The notes under the pieces are model-generated. The model was given only the letters and a program-made list of their open reading frames with translations. It had not been told where the DNA came from and ran no database searches. Below are positions 16,613-25,370 of a stretch of 60,411 bases of DNA, piece after piece. Origin of the DNA: Sphingobacteriales bacterium UTBCD1 (lineage in GTDB: Bacteria > Bacteroidota > Bacteroidia > Chitinophagales > Chitinophagaceae); contig MWTC01000022.1 in NCBI GenBank assembly GCA_002066995.1, positions 1 through 60,411 of the forward strand. Reading direction: 5' to 3'. The first letter of the stretch is position 1, and the number at the start of each line of letters is the position of its first letter. Made by a program: the position numbers and the translations under genes.

Positions 16613-16620
16613 CAAAGATA
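16613..16620 (-). promoter_or_regulatory. -7 box of pheS, abutting the start codon
   Basis: TATCTTTG on the minus strand fits the Bacteroidota -7 consensus TAnnTTTG exactly. Only GCCG separates it from ATG 16608. Transcription normally begins a few bases after this box, so the start site should fall at or next to the A of the ATG. No TTG is seen at the -33 position. Confidence 0.5.
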
Positions 16621-16662
16621 GGAAACAAGCCGTTCTCTTTTTATATGGAATCGGACTTACAC

Positions 16663-19600
16663 TTAAGGCCTGTTCCTGTATAAAACTCTCAGTACAGACG
16701 GCAGAACGATCAGCAGTAAAGGCAATGCGATGATAAATCCACCAATCACTGAGATCGCCAGCGGCTGGTGTAGCTGAGCTCCGGCTCCGATACCAAGAGC
16801 TAAAGGCATCAATGCAATGATCGCTCCCAGCGCTGTCATTAATTTCGGACGCAGCCGGACAGAAATTGCATAAATGATTGACTCATCTACATTGTGAGTG
16901 ACCTGCATCGTTTCCCTGAATTGCAGAAAAGTGAATATGGCATTTTCCCCGATAATTCCAACGATCATGATCAGCCCGGTATAACTTCCTACATTTAAAG
17001 GCGTATTAGTCAGGTACAGGGCTAAGTAACTTCCGGAAATACCCAGCACGGCAATAGCAATAATCAGGATGGCGATCCTGAATTGCCGGTACAAAAAGAG
17101 GATAACTCCGAAAACAAGGAACCCTGCTGTGAACAGTATCATCAGCAATTCTGCAAAGGATTGTTGTTGTTCTTTAAAATCTCCGCCGTATTCAATGTGG
17201 TATCCCTGCGGCAGGTTGACTTCTGCATTTACACTTTTTTGAATGTCTTTCATCACACTTCCCAGGTCCCGGTTTTCCAGCCTTGATGTAACTACACCCA
17301 TGGATTGTAAATTTTCTCTTTGTACTTCGGCATCGCCGGAAATGATCTGCACAGTGGCCAGTTCGGTAATGGGTTTTAGTTTTCCGTTTGGTAAAAAGAT
17401 TTGCAACTTGCCGATGTCGTCCACACTGAGTTTCCTGCTGCCGGGGTACACGATACGGATATTGGTCAGTTGCTCTTTTTCCAGGATGGCGCCAACAACA
17501 TTTCCCTCCAATGAAGTTTGCAGCTGGTATTGCAGATTTGCCGGAGTAATCCCGAATTGTGCAAGACGCACAAAATCCGGATCAACACTTACCGATGGCC
17601 CGGCTATTACGATGCCGTCAAAGACATCAGCAGTCCCTTTTACATTGGATACAAGAGCGGCTACCTGTTTGGATAACTCCTGCAATTTTTTCTGGTCATC
17701 ACCGAAGATCTTTACTTCGATTGGCTGTACCGATGTCATCAGGTCTCCAAGCATATCACCGATCACCTGTCCGAAATCAATACGTAAAGCCGGCTGGGTG
17801 GATTCGATCTTTTGCCTTATATCCGAGATCACTTCATCAGTAGTCCTGCTTCTGTGTTTTTTTAACTGGATAAGGTAATCTCCACGGTTTGGTTCTGTAA
17901 TGAAGAATCCCATTTCTGTTCCTGTTCTCCTGGAGTATGCTTCCACTTCGGGTATGCTGACAATTATTTTTTCCGCTTCACGGAGCATCCTGTCCGTCTC
18001 TTCCAGCGAAGTGCCCGGCGGCGACCAGTAATCCAGTACAATGCTTCCTTCATTCATTTCAGGAAGGAAACCCGTTTTCAGCCGGGGTAATATAAAATAG
18101 ATGGACCATCCCAAAACAGCGATGATGATAAAACTCAGGTAAGGCCTCCGGATAAAGAATGACACCCATCGCTGGTTCTTTGTCTTATGAATTATAAGTT
18201 TTCTTTTCTTTCCTGCATTGGCTGTTTGCTTTTTGGTAAGAAGCAGGTAAATGACCGGGAGGCAGATCCAGGTCACAATAAAGGAACAAACCAGTGTGAT
18301 GATCATTGCATTCGTCATCACTTTGAAATAAGCGCCTGCAACTCCACTCATCAGAATAAAAGGAAAGAAAATAACAATGGTACTCAGGGAAGAGCCGACC
18401 ATTGCGGGCAGCAGGTAGTGAATGGCTCTATGAACTAATGTAGTGGAAGGTTCTTCAGGGCTTTCTTCATGGGTGCGATGTATCTGTTCCATTACTACGA
18501 TGGCGTCGTCAATGATCAACCCGATAGCAGCTGCAATAGCGCCCAGCGTCATGATATTAAAACTATACCCAAGTGCATAGAAAACGATCAGCGTAAGACC
18601 CAGGGTTACGGGAATGGTAATCAAAATGACTGTACTTGCCTTTAATGAACGTAAAAAAAGTATAGCCACAAAAATGGCCAGCAGCAAACCGATCCATAAA
18701 CTGTCTTTGACGCTTTTGATAGAGTCATTTACAAAGTCAGCCTGTACATAGTAGGGTTTTACTGATACATCGTTTGGAAGAATGTTTTTCAGATCTTTTA
18801 TTTTTTGCTCCATGGCTTTGGAGAGCGTCACCAGGTTGGCGTTCGGCTGTTTGATGATGGCTATCAGCAATCCATCCTGCCCGTTTGCATTGATCTTAAT
18901 GTACTCTACCGCTTCTTTTATTTCCACGTCTGCGATATCTTTTAAACGGACAACTCTCTTACCGTCGTTGCGGATGACGATATTTTGCAATTCTTCTTTT
19001 GAGTGAACGGTCGCATCAGTTATGGTGAGATATAAAAAACGGTAGTCAGTTAAAAACCCGTTTGACCGGATAAAATTGGTCTGGCTAAGGGCGGTTGTGA
19101 TAAGGTCAGGAGTGATGGAAAGCGTACTCATCTTCTGACGGTCCAGTTGTAGCCAGTATTCTTTTTGCTTGCCGCCAATGATACGCACTTCAGAAATACC
19201 TTCAACCTGTGATAAAAATGGTTTGATTGTATATAAAGCAAGTTGTTTTAATTCGATTGGTGTCTTTGTGTGACTTTCCAATGTATAACCCATCACCGGA
19301 AGAATAGAAGGGTTCATTTTTTCAACCGTTATCTGCAGGTCGGCAGGCAGGTTATTCCTGATCTCTGCGATTTTGGATTCAATCCGCTGTTTACTCAGAT
19401 CTACATCAGCTCCCCAGTTGATAAAGGCAGATATTTCACAACTGCCGCGGCTGGTGATACTACGGATATCCTGCAGGTCGGGAATTTCTTTGATGGCGTT
19501 CTCCAATGGCTTGGTGACATACACCATCATTTTATTTACCGGTTGAAGGCTGCCTTCGGCGATGATCTTTATTTTGGGGAAAGTGATTTCCGGGAACAAA

Positions 19601-19698
19601 GATGTTTGCAGTTTGCTGTAGGCAAAGAGGCCGCCGGCTATTATGAGCACCAGCAATACGGCAACGGGGTTTTTATATGACTGAAAAAAGTGTTTCAT
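16663..19698 (-). CDS. RND efflux permease (AcrB/CzcA superfamily)
   Basis: 1011 aa from ATG 19696-19698; upstream residues of the open frame overlap nothing but are not family-like. Twelve membrane helices with two large periplasmic loops in the usual 1+5, 1+5 order. TM4 carries GLIIDDAIVVMEQ (the proton-relay Asp pair). SLFPEITFPKIKI after TM1 is the conserved start of the first porter domain. The N-terminal pattern is closer to the HME/CzcA-like side than to AcrB, but substrate is uncertain. It starts 4 bp after the adaptor stop and is the last gene of a TolC-adaptor-pump series. Confidence 0.93.
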   Translation of the reverse strand: MKHFFQSYKNPVAVLLVLIIAGGLFAYSKLQTSLFPEITFPKIKIIAEGSLQPVNKMMVYVTKPLENAIKEIPDLQDIRSITSRGSCEISAFINWGADVDLSKQRIESKIAEIRNNLPADLQITVEKMNPSILPVMGYTLESHTKTPIELKQLALYTIKPFLSQVEGISEVRIIGGKQKEYWLQLDRQKMSTLSITPDLITTALSQTNFIRSNGFLTDYRFLYLTITDATVHSKEELQNIVIRNDGKRVVRLKDIADVEIKEAVEYIKINANGQDGLLIAIIKQPNANLVTLSKAMEQKIKDLKNILPNDVSVKPYYVQADFVNDSIKSVKDSLWIGLLLAIFVAILFLRSLKASTVILITIPVTLGLTLIVFYALGYSFNIMTLGAIAAAIGLIIDDAIVVMEQIHRTHEESPEEPSTTLVHRAIHYLLPAMVGSSLSTIVIFFPFILMSGVAGAYFKVMTNAMIITLVCSFIVTWICLPVIYLLLTKKQTANAGKKRKLIIHKTKNQRWVSFFIRRPYLSFIIIAVLGWSIYFILPRLKTGFLPEMNEGSIVLDYWSPPGTSLEETDRMLREAEKIIVSIPEVEAYSRRTGTEMGFFITEPNRGDYLIQLKKHRSRTTDEVISDIRQKIESTQPALRIDFGQVIGDMLGDLMTSVQPIEVKIFGDDQKKLQELSKQVAALVSNVKGTADVFDGIVIAGPSVSVDPDFVRLAQFGITPANLQYQLQTSLEGNVVGAILEKEQLTNIRIVYPGSRKLSVDDIGKLQIFLPNGKLKPITELATVQIISGDAEVQRENLQSMGVVTSRLENRDLGSVMKDIQKSVNAEVNLPQGYHIEYGGDFKEQQQSFAELLMILFTAGFLVFGVILFLYRQFRIAILIIAIAVLGISGSYLALYLTNTPLNVGSYTGLIMIVGIIGENAIFTFLQFRETMQVTHNVDESIIYAISVRLRPKLMTALGAIIALMPLALGIGAGAQLHQPLAISVIGGFIIALPLLLIVLPSVLRVLYRNRP

Positions 19699-19702
19699 GA
19701 AA

Positions 19703-20617
19703 TCAGTGTTGAACGATTTTGACTTTTGCCGTATCGGGCAGGCCAAAATTTCCCGTTATTATTATTTTATCATTGGGAGAAAATGATGGAGAAAGTATCT
19801 CTACTTTATCACCAGTTTCAATTCCTTTGGTGACCGGCAGTTTTACGGCAGTGCTGCTGTCTATCATTTTCATAACCCAGAATTCGGATTGGGTTTCATC
19901 AGTAAGCAAAGCTGATTTGGGGAGGGAGGCTGTATTGTTTTTTTCAGACTTTACCACTTTCACTTTTGCTATAAGATTTTCAGGGAGAAAATGAGGAGCA
20001 TTCACTTTCAGTATGACCTTTTGTGTTTGTGATGCAGAATCCATACCCGGCATAGTACCGCTTATAAGACCATTTAATTTTTCACCGTCCGGTAAAATCA
20101 TTTCCAGCGATCTTTTATTCATTACAAAGGGCCGCAGTTCGTAAGGCATGTCTAAAAGAAAAACAAAACTCCTGGAGTCGGTGATCACAGCTAATGGCTC
20201 TCCTTCCTGTACATAATCACCGGCCTGGTGGTTAACCTGCGAGATAAAACCGCCGGCAGTGGCAGGGATTTTATTGATACCGGAAAATTTAAAAGCAGAA
20301 TCCAGTATTGAAATGGTGTTACCGATACTTTCAGCTTCTTTTGTTTTTATGGTATATAGAATTTCTCCTTTGGAAACATGCTGGTTCAACTGGACGTTTG
20401 CGGTCTGCAGGTAGCCGGTGATATTTGCTTTCACATCCCATTTCTGGAGAAAAGCAGATGTGGCATTCAGTTCTGCATAGTCTTCCATAGAACCAAGGCT
20501 GATGCTGGTCACGGTTACGGGTGTCTGAACTTCCGTATTTGTTTCTTCCTGCTGAATGTCTTTATTATGGCAACTGAGCAGGAGAATAAGCGGTATAAAA
20601 AAGATGTTTCTTTTCAT
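19703..20617 (-). CDS. RND periplasmic adaptor (membrane fusion) lipoprotein
   Basis: 304 aa, short for the family. Lipobox LLSC (C16). The biotinyl/lipoyl-like half-motifs KANITGYLQTANVQLNQHVSKG and GGFISQVNHQAGDYVQEGEP are joined by a very short hairpin with almost no coiled coil; beta-barrel and membrane-proximal domains follow. It bridges the permease and the TolC-like channel. It sits between their genes with gaps of 4 and 9 bp. The missing long hairpin is noteworthy because the hairpin normally docks on TolC. Confidence 0.9.
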   Translation of the reverse strand: MKRNIFFIPLILLLSCHNKDIQQEETNTEVQTPVTVTSISLGSMEDYAELNATSAFLQKWDVKANITGYLQTANVQLNQHVSKGEILYTIKTKEAESIGNTISILDSAFKFSGINKIPATAGGFISQVNHQAGDYVQEGEPLAVITDSRSFVFLLDMPYELRPFVMNKRSLEMILPDGEKLNGLISGTMPGMDSASQTQKVILKVNAPHFLPENLIAKVKVVKSEKNNTASLPKSALLTDETQSEFWVMKMIDSSTAVKLPVTKGIETGDKVEILSPSFSPNDKIIITGNFGLPDTAKVKIVQH

Positions 20618-20626
20618 GTCGTTCTT

Positions 20627-21862
20627 TTATCTGTTCCAGTAATTGATCTGGTTGATGAGGTGTAGTCTGTTGATATTATTTTGTGTCACCAGGTTTTTTA
20701 TGACCAGGTAATTGTTTAACGCAAGAATATAGTCCGCAATTTTTACTTCACCGGTTTCCAGCAGTTTTTCATTCACTTTGATCAGGCTTTCCGAATATTT
20801 TAATTCATTATTGATGTCATTGATCAAACTTTCTGTTGCTTTCAGTTGCTGCGTCAGCTGTGCGATCTGCTGGTTATACTGGCTGGTAAAGAAAGACTGG
20901 TAATTCTGCCGCGTTTTTTCCGCAATAGCAATTTTGGTATGTTGAATTTTTCTTTGTTTACCGTCGTATATTGGCACCGTTGCGCTGATTCCGAAGCTGG
21001 TACCAAAATTCTGATAAGCCCTGTAAGCCAGCGAGGAATTGAATCCTGCATCAGCAAATACATTGAATTTGGGTTTATAGGCCAGGTCAACCTGTGTATT
21101 GCTGTTCACCAGTTTCAGGCTGTCAATTTTAAATTGCCTGAAAAAAATTGAATTTTCTATTGCCGGAAGTGTACTGAGTTGCAATGCAGGATCATTCAGG
21201 GTTACAGTTGCCGTATCAGGAATGCCACACAGGTAATTCAGCGAAGCAAAGTCATTCTGGAACTGGATGGTTTGTTGCCTGATCAGTAATCGCTGTTGCT
21301 GGAGCGTGACAAGAAATGCAAGATAATCTACCTGCCGGTAAACATTTTGCTCTGTCAGTTTTTTCAGGATGACCTCTTCTTTTCCTAAAAAGCTGTCAAT
21401 GCCCCTTGCAAAATCCAATTGCAAAAGGTCTCCATACGTTGTGATGTACTGGGTAGTGATTGTTCTTTTCAGGTCCTGCTCAGAAATGCCTGATGCATTG
21501 GTGACAGATTGATGTTGCAGCCGCAGGTTTTCAAATTGTGCTTCCAGGCTTTTTTTATTGGGAATTGCTTTATTCAATCCCACCAGTGTACTGAATGTAC
21601 CTCCGTTGGTGACAGCATTGTCATACCCAACACCTTTTATTACCGGGGCATACGAATTAAAACTGATTCCTGTTATCTGCGGTTTGTACGAAGCCCTGAC
21701 CAGGAGGCTATCTGCACGAATAGCCTCCGACTGGTTTGCATAATCTTTTATTAAAGGGCTGTTGGCTACCGCCTGGCCAATAAAATACTCCAGTGTGCCT
21801 TTTTGTGAAAAAGAAGCCGTGGCTGCAGAAATAAAACAAAATATGCAGACAATTTTTTTCAT
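20627..21862 (-). CDS. TolC-family outer membrane channel
   Basis: 411 aa from ATG 21860-21862 (TTG two codons earlier possible). Signal peptide ends near ATASFSQ. Two OEP repeats of long helices with short strands follow: the first includes LLVRASYKPQITGISF, the second VDLAYKPKFNVFADAGF and FGISATVPIYDGKQRK. It forms the outer-membrane exit duct of the tripartite pump encoded downstream. It lies about 37 bp after the propeller gene. Confidence 0.92.
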   Translation of the reverse strand: MKKIVCIFCFISAATASFSQKGTLEYFIGQAVANSPLIKDYANQSEAIRADSLLVRASYKPQITGISFNSYAPVIKGVGYDNAVTNGGTFSTLVGLNKAIPNKKSLEAQFENLRLQHQSVTNASGISEQDLKRTITTQYITTYGDLLQLDFARGIDSFLGKEEVILKKLTEQNVYRQVDYLAFLVTLQQQRLLIRQQTIQFQNDFASLNYLCGIPDTATVTLNDPALQLSTLPAIENSIFFRQFKIDSLKLVNSNTQVDLAYKPKFNVFADAGFNSSLAYRAYQNFGTSFGISATVPIYDGKQRKIQHTKIAIAEKTRQNYQSFFTSQYNQQIAQLTQQLKATESLINDINNELKYSESLIKVNEKLLETGEVKIADYILALNNYLVIKNLVTQNNINRLHLINQINYWNR

Positions 21863-21898
21863 TTTCAAATTTCATTTTTATTTCTAAAAATACTTTGT

Positions 21899-22906
21899 TT
21901 ATTGTCCGACAACCAGGACCTGGAAAGTACCGGGAATCATCTTCGGTCTTTGCTTCGGTTGATTTGGATCAGCCGCTTCAAAATCTGCCGTAGACAGGTA
22001 AACGAGATGTGTCAATGGATCTACCGTTACTGTTCGTGCACCTCTTTTTGTAACAACAGTTGCTACCGGTTTATATTTATCAGGAGCCGCCGCGTGATAA
22101 ATGGACAGGGTGCCTTCCCCGTTGGAAGCAAAAATGTTTTTTGTTGCAGGGTCGAAGCCTACTCCATCACAGCCATCGCCTATTGGTAATGTCTGAATGA
22201 GTTTTCCTGAAGATGCATCCACAACTGCCAGCAATTTATTTCCACATCCTGCAAAAAGGCGGTTGGCTTTTTTATCTATGACCAGGCCTGTTGGTTCTTC
22301 CGCCGGTTTGATGGACCATGTGTTTACCACTTTCAGGGTTTTCATATCAATTTCCTGTATTTCACTTTTATCTTCAATGTTTACATAAATCTTTCCCATG
22401 TCATTGGAAACAGCAGTTTCCGGCTTGCCGCTCACTGCTATACTGTCGATTACTTTATATTTAACCGGATCAATAACCGTCAGGTTCTTACTGCGGCCAT
22501 TGCAGGTAATGATCGTTTTGGAGAATGGTTCATACATGATCGCATCCGGATTCTGGCCTGCCGGAATTTGTGTAATGACCTTATTTGTAATCAGGTCAAA
22601 TACGGTTACGTTGTTGGTCCGGCCATTGCTGGTGAAACCTTTTCCATGCTCTTTGTCAAAAGCGATACCATGCACTCCGGTAGTATTTTCAATTACCCCA
22701 ATTGAGTCTCCTGTTGTAGCATTCAGGATATTCACCTGGTTGCCATGAGAAACATAGAGCCGGTTATTTCCCGGGCCAGCTGCCAGGTAATCCCAGCCGC
22801 CGGTGCTGGCTATGTGAAAGGTTTTAATAACAGAAAATTCTTTCTGAGAATAGGATTGAGAAGCAAGTGTGACTGTAAGCGCCATTAAAAGAAATAACTT
22901 TTTCAT
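21899..22906 (-). CDS. secreted YncE-like beta-propeller
   Basis: 335 aa. The signal peptide ends near SQSYSQ. Then come about seven repeats of the YVTN/YncE type (NRLYVSHGNQVNILNATTG, NVTVFDLITNKVITQIPAG, and similar), which build a seven-bladed propeller. YncE-type propellers bind various ligands; function here is unknown. Position directly upstream of tolC, adaptor and pump suggests it serves or senses what the pump exports. A second propeller of this kind is at 57.8 kb fused to a phosphatase. Confidence 0.88.
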   Translation of the reverse strand: MKKLFLLMALTVTLASQSYSQKEFSVIKTFHIASTGGWDYLAAGPGNNRLYVSHGNQVNILNATTGDSIGVIENTTGVHGIAFDKEHGKGFTSNGRTNNVTVFDLITNKVITQIPAGQNPDAIMYEPFSKTIITCNGRSKNLTVIDPVKYKVIDSIAVSGKPETAVSNDMGKIYVNIEDKSEIQEIDMKTLKVVNTWSIKPAEEPTGLVIDKKANRLFAGCGNKLLAVVDASSGKLIQTLPIGDGCDGVGFDPATKNIFASNGEGTLSIYHAAAPDKYKPVATVVTKRGARTVTVDPLTHLVYLSTADFEAADPNQPKQRPKMIPGTFQVLVVGQ

Positions 22907-22944
22907 GTAAATATTTTTAAAGTGTAAAAATTTTTCTTTTGAAA

Positions 22945-22980
22945 ATTGCAGGCACCTGCATCAGGGCTGATGCCTGCAAT
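22945..22980 (-). terminator. strong intercistronic hairpin (attenuator or partial terminator)
   Basis: Outer arms ATTGCAGGCA (22945-22954) and TGCCTGCAAT (22971-22980) are exact reverse complements. Inside, GCATCAG and CTGATGC form a second perfect stem. The minus strand then reads TTTTC. It lies between the PepSY-like gene and the propeller gene, so it may lower downstream transcription or protect the upstream message. Confidence 0.65.
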
Positions 22981-22986
22981 AGAAAT

Positions 22987-23409
22987 TTATTTGACAAATG
23001 TACCGTCAGGATTTAATTCTATTTCCTTCTTCTTTCCATGAATTTTGATTACGGCTTCATAGATTATTTTCCCGCCGGGTTTTTCTGTCTTTTCCGCTTT
23101 TAATATCGGAAGCCCGGGGTATTTTGTCTTTAGGGCGTTGCTGACAGCAACCGGAAGATCTGATACCGGGATGCTGCTTTCGGTTTCCACCCAGCTTCCA
23201 TCCAATTTAAAATTGGCGGATACGGGCTGGCCGTTAAGTTTAAATTCAGCTTCGTATTCTTTTGCATTTTCTTTTCCCCATTTTACATCAGTAGCATTGG
23301 GAAATTTTTCAGCAAATGCTTTTTTTGCGGCTTCGGTAACTTTTACCTGGCCACGTATTGAGCCGCCTGCAACAATAACAGCAGCCAATACAATAATTAT
23401 CTTTTTCAT
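22987..23409 (-). CDS. periplasmic PepSY-like protein (putative beta-lactamase-inhibitor-like fold)
   Basis: 140 aa. The signal peptide ends near IRGQ. Two repeated PepSY-like units follow: EAAKKAFAEKFPNATDVKWGK with EYEAEFKLNGQPVSANF, and AVSNALKTKYPGLPILKAEK with YEAVIKIHGKKKEIELNPDG. This matches the small periplasmic DUF2874-type proteins of Bacteroidota that often flank two-component systems or transporters. It precedes the propeller by 80 bp, separated by a strong hairpin. Confidence 0.85.
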   Translation of the reverse strand: MKKIIIVLAAVIVAGGSIRGQVKVTEAAKKAFAEKFPNATDVKWGKENAKEYEAEFKLNGQPVSANFKLDGSWVETESSIPVSDLPVAVSNALKTKYPGLPILKAEKTEKPGGKIIYEAVIKIHGKKKEIELNPDGTFVK

Positions 23410-23484
23410 TGTATTTGAAATTAATAAATGAATAAATGAAATTATCCACGGAATAGATTCCCGTGTGAAGAACCTGTGCTATGT

Positions 23485-23904
23485 TCAGGCATTGGAAGCA
23501 GGCGGATGAAAAACAGAACTGTAGTAATCAGTTGGAAGTTTGTTTTCAATAAAAGCGCAGGTTGGCTTTTCTGTAGCAGGAACTGTTTCCTGTATTTTTA
23601 TTACCAGGCGGTTGCAGTCAAAAAAACCTGATTGCAATTGCAGGGTTTGAAGAGGCTGTTGATTTTTAACCGGCAGGTTCTGCGGCATCGCGGCAAGTTC
23701 ATCATCATCATCCGAATCAAATAACTGGCCGATACGAAGGAGTTTGGAAAAAATAAATTCACCAAGATTAAGGTCCGGGTCTTTTTGCAGTTGCTGATCG
23801 TAAACTTCTTTGGCGGCATCATTGTCTTCAAAGTTTGCATAAGGCATGGTGATGGTGCTGAAAAAAAACATCAGGGATAATATGAAGGCAAAGCCTCTTT
23901 TCAC
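23485..23904 (-). CDS. hypothetical secreted protein
   Basis: 139 aa from GTG 23902-23904. A signal peptide (1-23, ending near MPYANF) is followed by an acidic segment FDSDDDDELAAMPQN and a basic/polar C terminus. A cysteine pair (residues about 99 and 117) could form a disulphide. No family recognised. It is 75 bp upstream of the PepSY-like gene and divergent from the ureohydrolase gene. Confidence 0.55.
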   Translation of the reverse strand: MKRGFAFILSLMFFFSTITMPYANFEDNDAAKEVYDQQLQKDPDLNLGEFIFSKLLRIGQLFDSDDDDELAAMPQNLPVKNQQPLQTLQLQSGFFDCNRLVIKIQETVPATEKPTCAFIENKLPTDYYSSVFHPPASNA

Positions 23905-23957
23905 TGCAGCTAAGGTAGGAAGAATCCCCGATATGCGCCACAGTAACGGCTTTTACG

Positions 23958-23965
23958 TAAGTTTG
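23958..23965 (+). promoter_or_regulatory. candidate -7 box of the ureohydrolase-fold gene
   Basis: TAAGTTTG matches the TAnnTTTG consensus and lies 17 bp before ATG 23983. No TTG is seen 19-21 bp upstream, so support is from the -7 box only. Confidence 0.35.
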
Positions 23966-23982
23966 CTTTCAAAGAAACCGGA

Positions 23983-25119
23983 ATGCCTGATCATCTTAAT
24001 ATTTCAGATTTTCTGATTCCCGTTAATATCCATGCGATCTCTCATGATGAACCTTATAAAGACGGGCAGGTTGGTTATAGCATCTCCGTTTACCATGAAG
24101 AGTTTCCTGATCTGGATGAGGTGCAGCTGGTGCTGGTAGGATGCGGGGAGCAACGGGGCAGCGGCCTGATCCATGGCCAGAGCAGCGCCCCGGATATGAT
24201 CCGGCGGCAATTTTATTCCTTGTATCACTGGCACCAGGATGTTAAGGTGGCTGATATTGGAAATATAAAAGCAGGATCACTTTATACCGATTCGTATGCA
24301 GCATTGAAGACAGTGGTGCATGAACTTGTTAATGACGGTAAAACAGTAGTCATTCTTGGCGGATCACATGACCTGACACTGGCACAATACAATGCGTATG
24401 CAGAAAACAAAAAGACAATCGAAGCATCCTGTGTGGATGCATTGATCGATCTTGATCTTGGCTCGCCATTCAGGCACGAAAGTTTTCTGATGGAAATGCT
24501 GACCGGTGAGCCCAACTATATCCGCCACTATAATCATATTGCCTTTCAGAGTTATTATGTGCATCCCCGCATGCTGGAAACAATGGATAAGCTTCGGTTT
24601 GATTGTTACAGGGTCGGAAGTGTGAAAGAGAATATTGATGAAATGGAGCCTGTGATCCGTAACAGCACTTTGTTAAGTTTTGATGTTTCCGCTATAGCTC
24701 ATGCGTATGCGCCTGCCAGCTCGGTATCGCCCAACGGCCTTAACGGTGAAGAAGCATGTGTGCTGATGCGTTATGCAGGTTTAAGCCCGAATATAAGCAG
24801 TGTTGGAATTTATGGCTATGATGCACAGCATGATAAAGATGACCTGACTGCCAGGCAAATTGCGCACATGCTCTGGTATTTGCTCGATGGCAGGAGCCGG
24901 GGCCGCAGAGAAGCTTCCTTGGATGAAAAAGAATCATTCAATGAATATCACACCGCTTTTGCTGAGGTAGAGACTACTTTTTTGCAAAGCCGCAAAACAG
25001 GGCGTTGGTGGATGCAGTTGCCCGATAAAAAATTTATTGCCTGCAGTTATAAAGATTATTTGTTAGCCAGCAGCAATGAAATTCCCGAACGATGGCTGAG
25101 AGCCCAGGAGAGAAGTTGA
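23983..25119 (+). CDS. arginase/formimidoylglutamase-fold protein with degenerate metal site
   Basis: 378 aa. The ureohydrolase scaffold is clear: GGSHDLTLAQY (126-136, H129 kept), and a conserved C-terminal block RWWMQLPDKKFIACSYKDY seen in the Bacteroidota branch annotated as formimidoylglutamase. The classical DAHxD ligand loop reads VDALIDLDLGS (no His), and the second DxD loop reads SFDVSAI (second Asp replaced). Only about half of the two-manganese site is left. Related proteins share this loss, so this is probably a lineage trait and not decay. A different activity or a non-catalytic role is possible; no histidine-degradation gene is nearby. Confidence 0.75.
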   Translation: MPDHLNISDFLIPVNIHAISHDEPYKDGQVGYSISVYHEEFPDLDEVQLVLVGCGEQRGSGLIHGQSSAPDMIRRQFYSLYHWHQDVKVADIGNIKAGSLYTDSYAALKTVVHELVNDGKTVVILGGSHDLTLAQYNAYAENKKTIEASCVDALIDLDLGSPFRHESFLMEMLTGEPNYIRHYNHIAFQSYYVHPRMLETMDKLRFDCYRVGSVKENIDEMEPVIRNSTLLSFDVSAIAHAYAPASSVSPNGLNGEEACVLMRYAGLSPNISSVGIYGYDAQHDKDDLTARQIAHMLWYLLDGRSRGRREASLDEKESFNEYHTAFAEVETTFLQSRKTGRWWMQLPDKKFIACSYKDYLLASSNEIPERWLRAQERS

Positions 25120-25191
25120 AGCCCATGTTTCCCGAAGGGAGAACTTAAGCCGAAGATCCTTTTTTTGTTGATGTCTTTTCTAAGCAGACCA

Positions 25192-25227
25192 ATAATTATT
25201 TTTTGATTTGTTGTACAAAATAATTAT
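25192..25227. repeat. 11-bp perfect AT-rich inverted repeat
   Basis: ATAATTATTTT (25192-25202) and AAAATAATTAT (25217-25227), 14-base spacer. It lies in the 250-bp gap between the ureohydrolase and oxidoreductase genes, about 145 bp before the latter. It may be an operator or a weak terminator. Nothing else is recognisable in the gap. Confidence 0.55.
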
Positions 25228-25370
25228 AAGATTAATTTCAGATAAAATGAAGTGACACGGATCATTCAGAATTCTATCAATAAATCTCTAAAAAGCCTGA
25301 TTATAGAATAAGTAAATATTCGGATCTTCACTTTGATGGAGTGCTGAATGCACAAATTTAATTTTTGATT

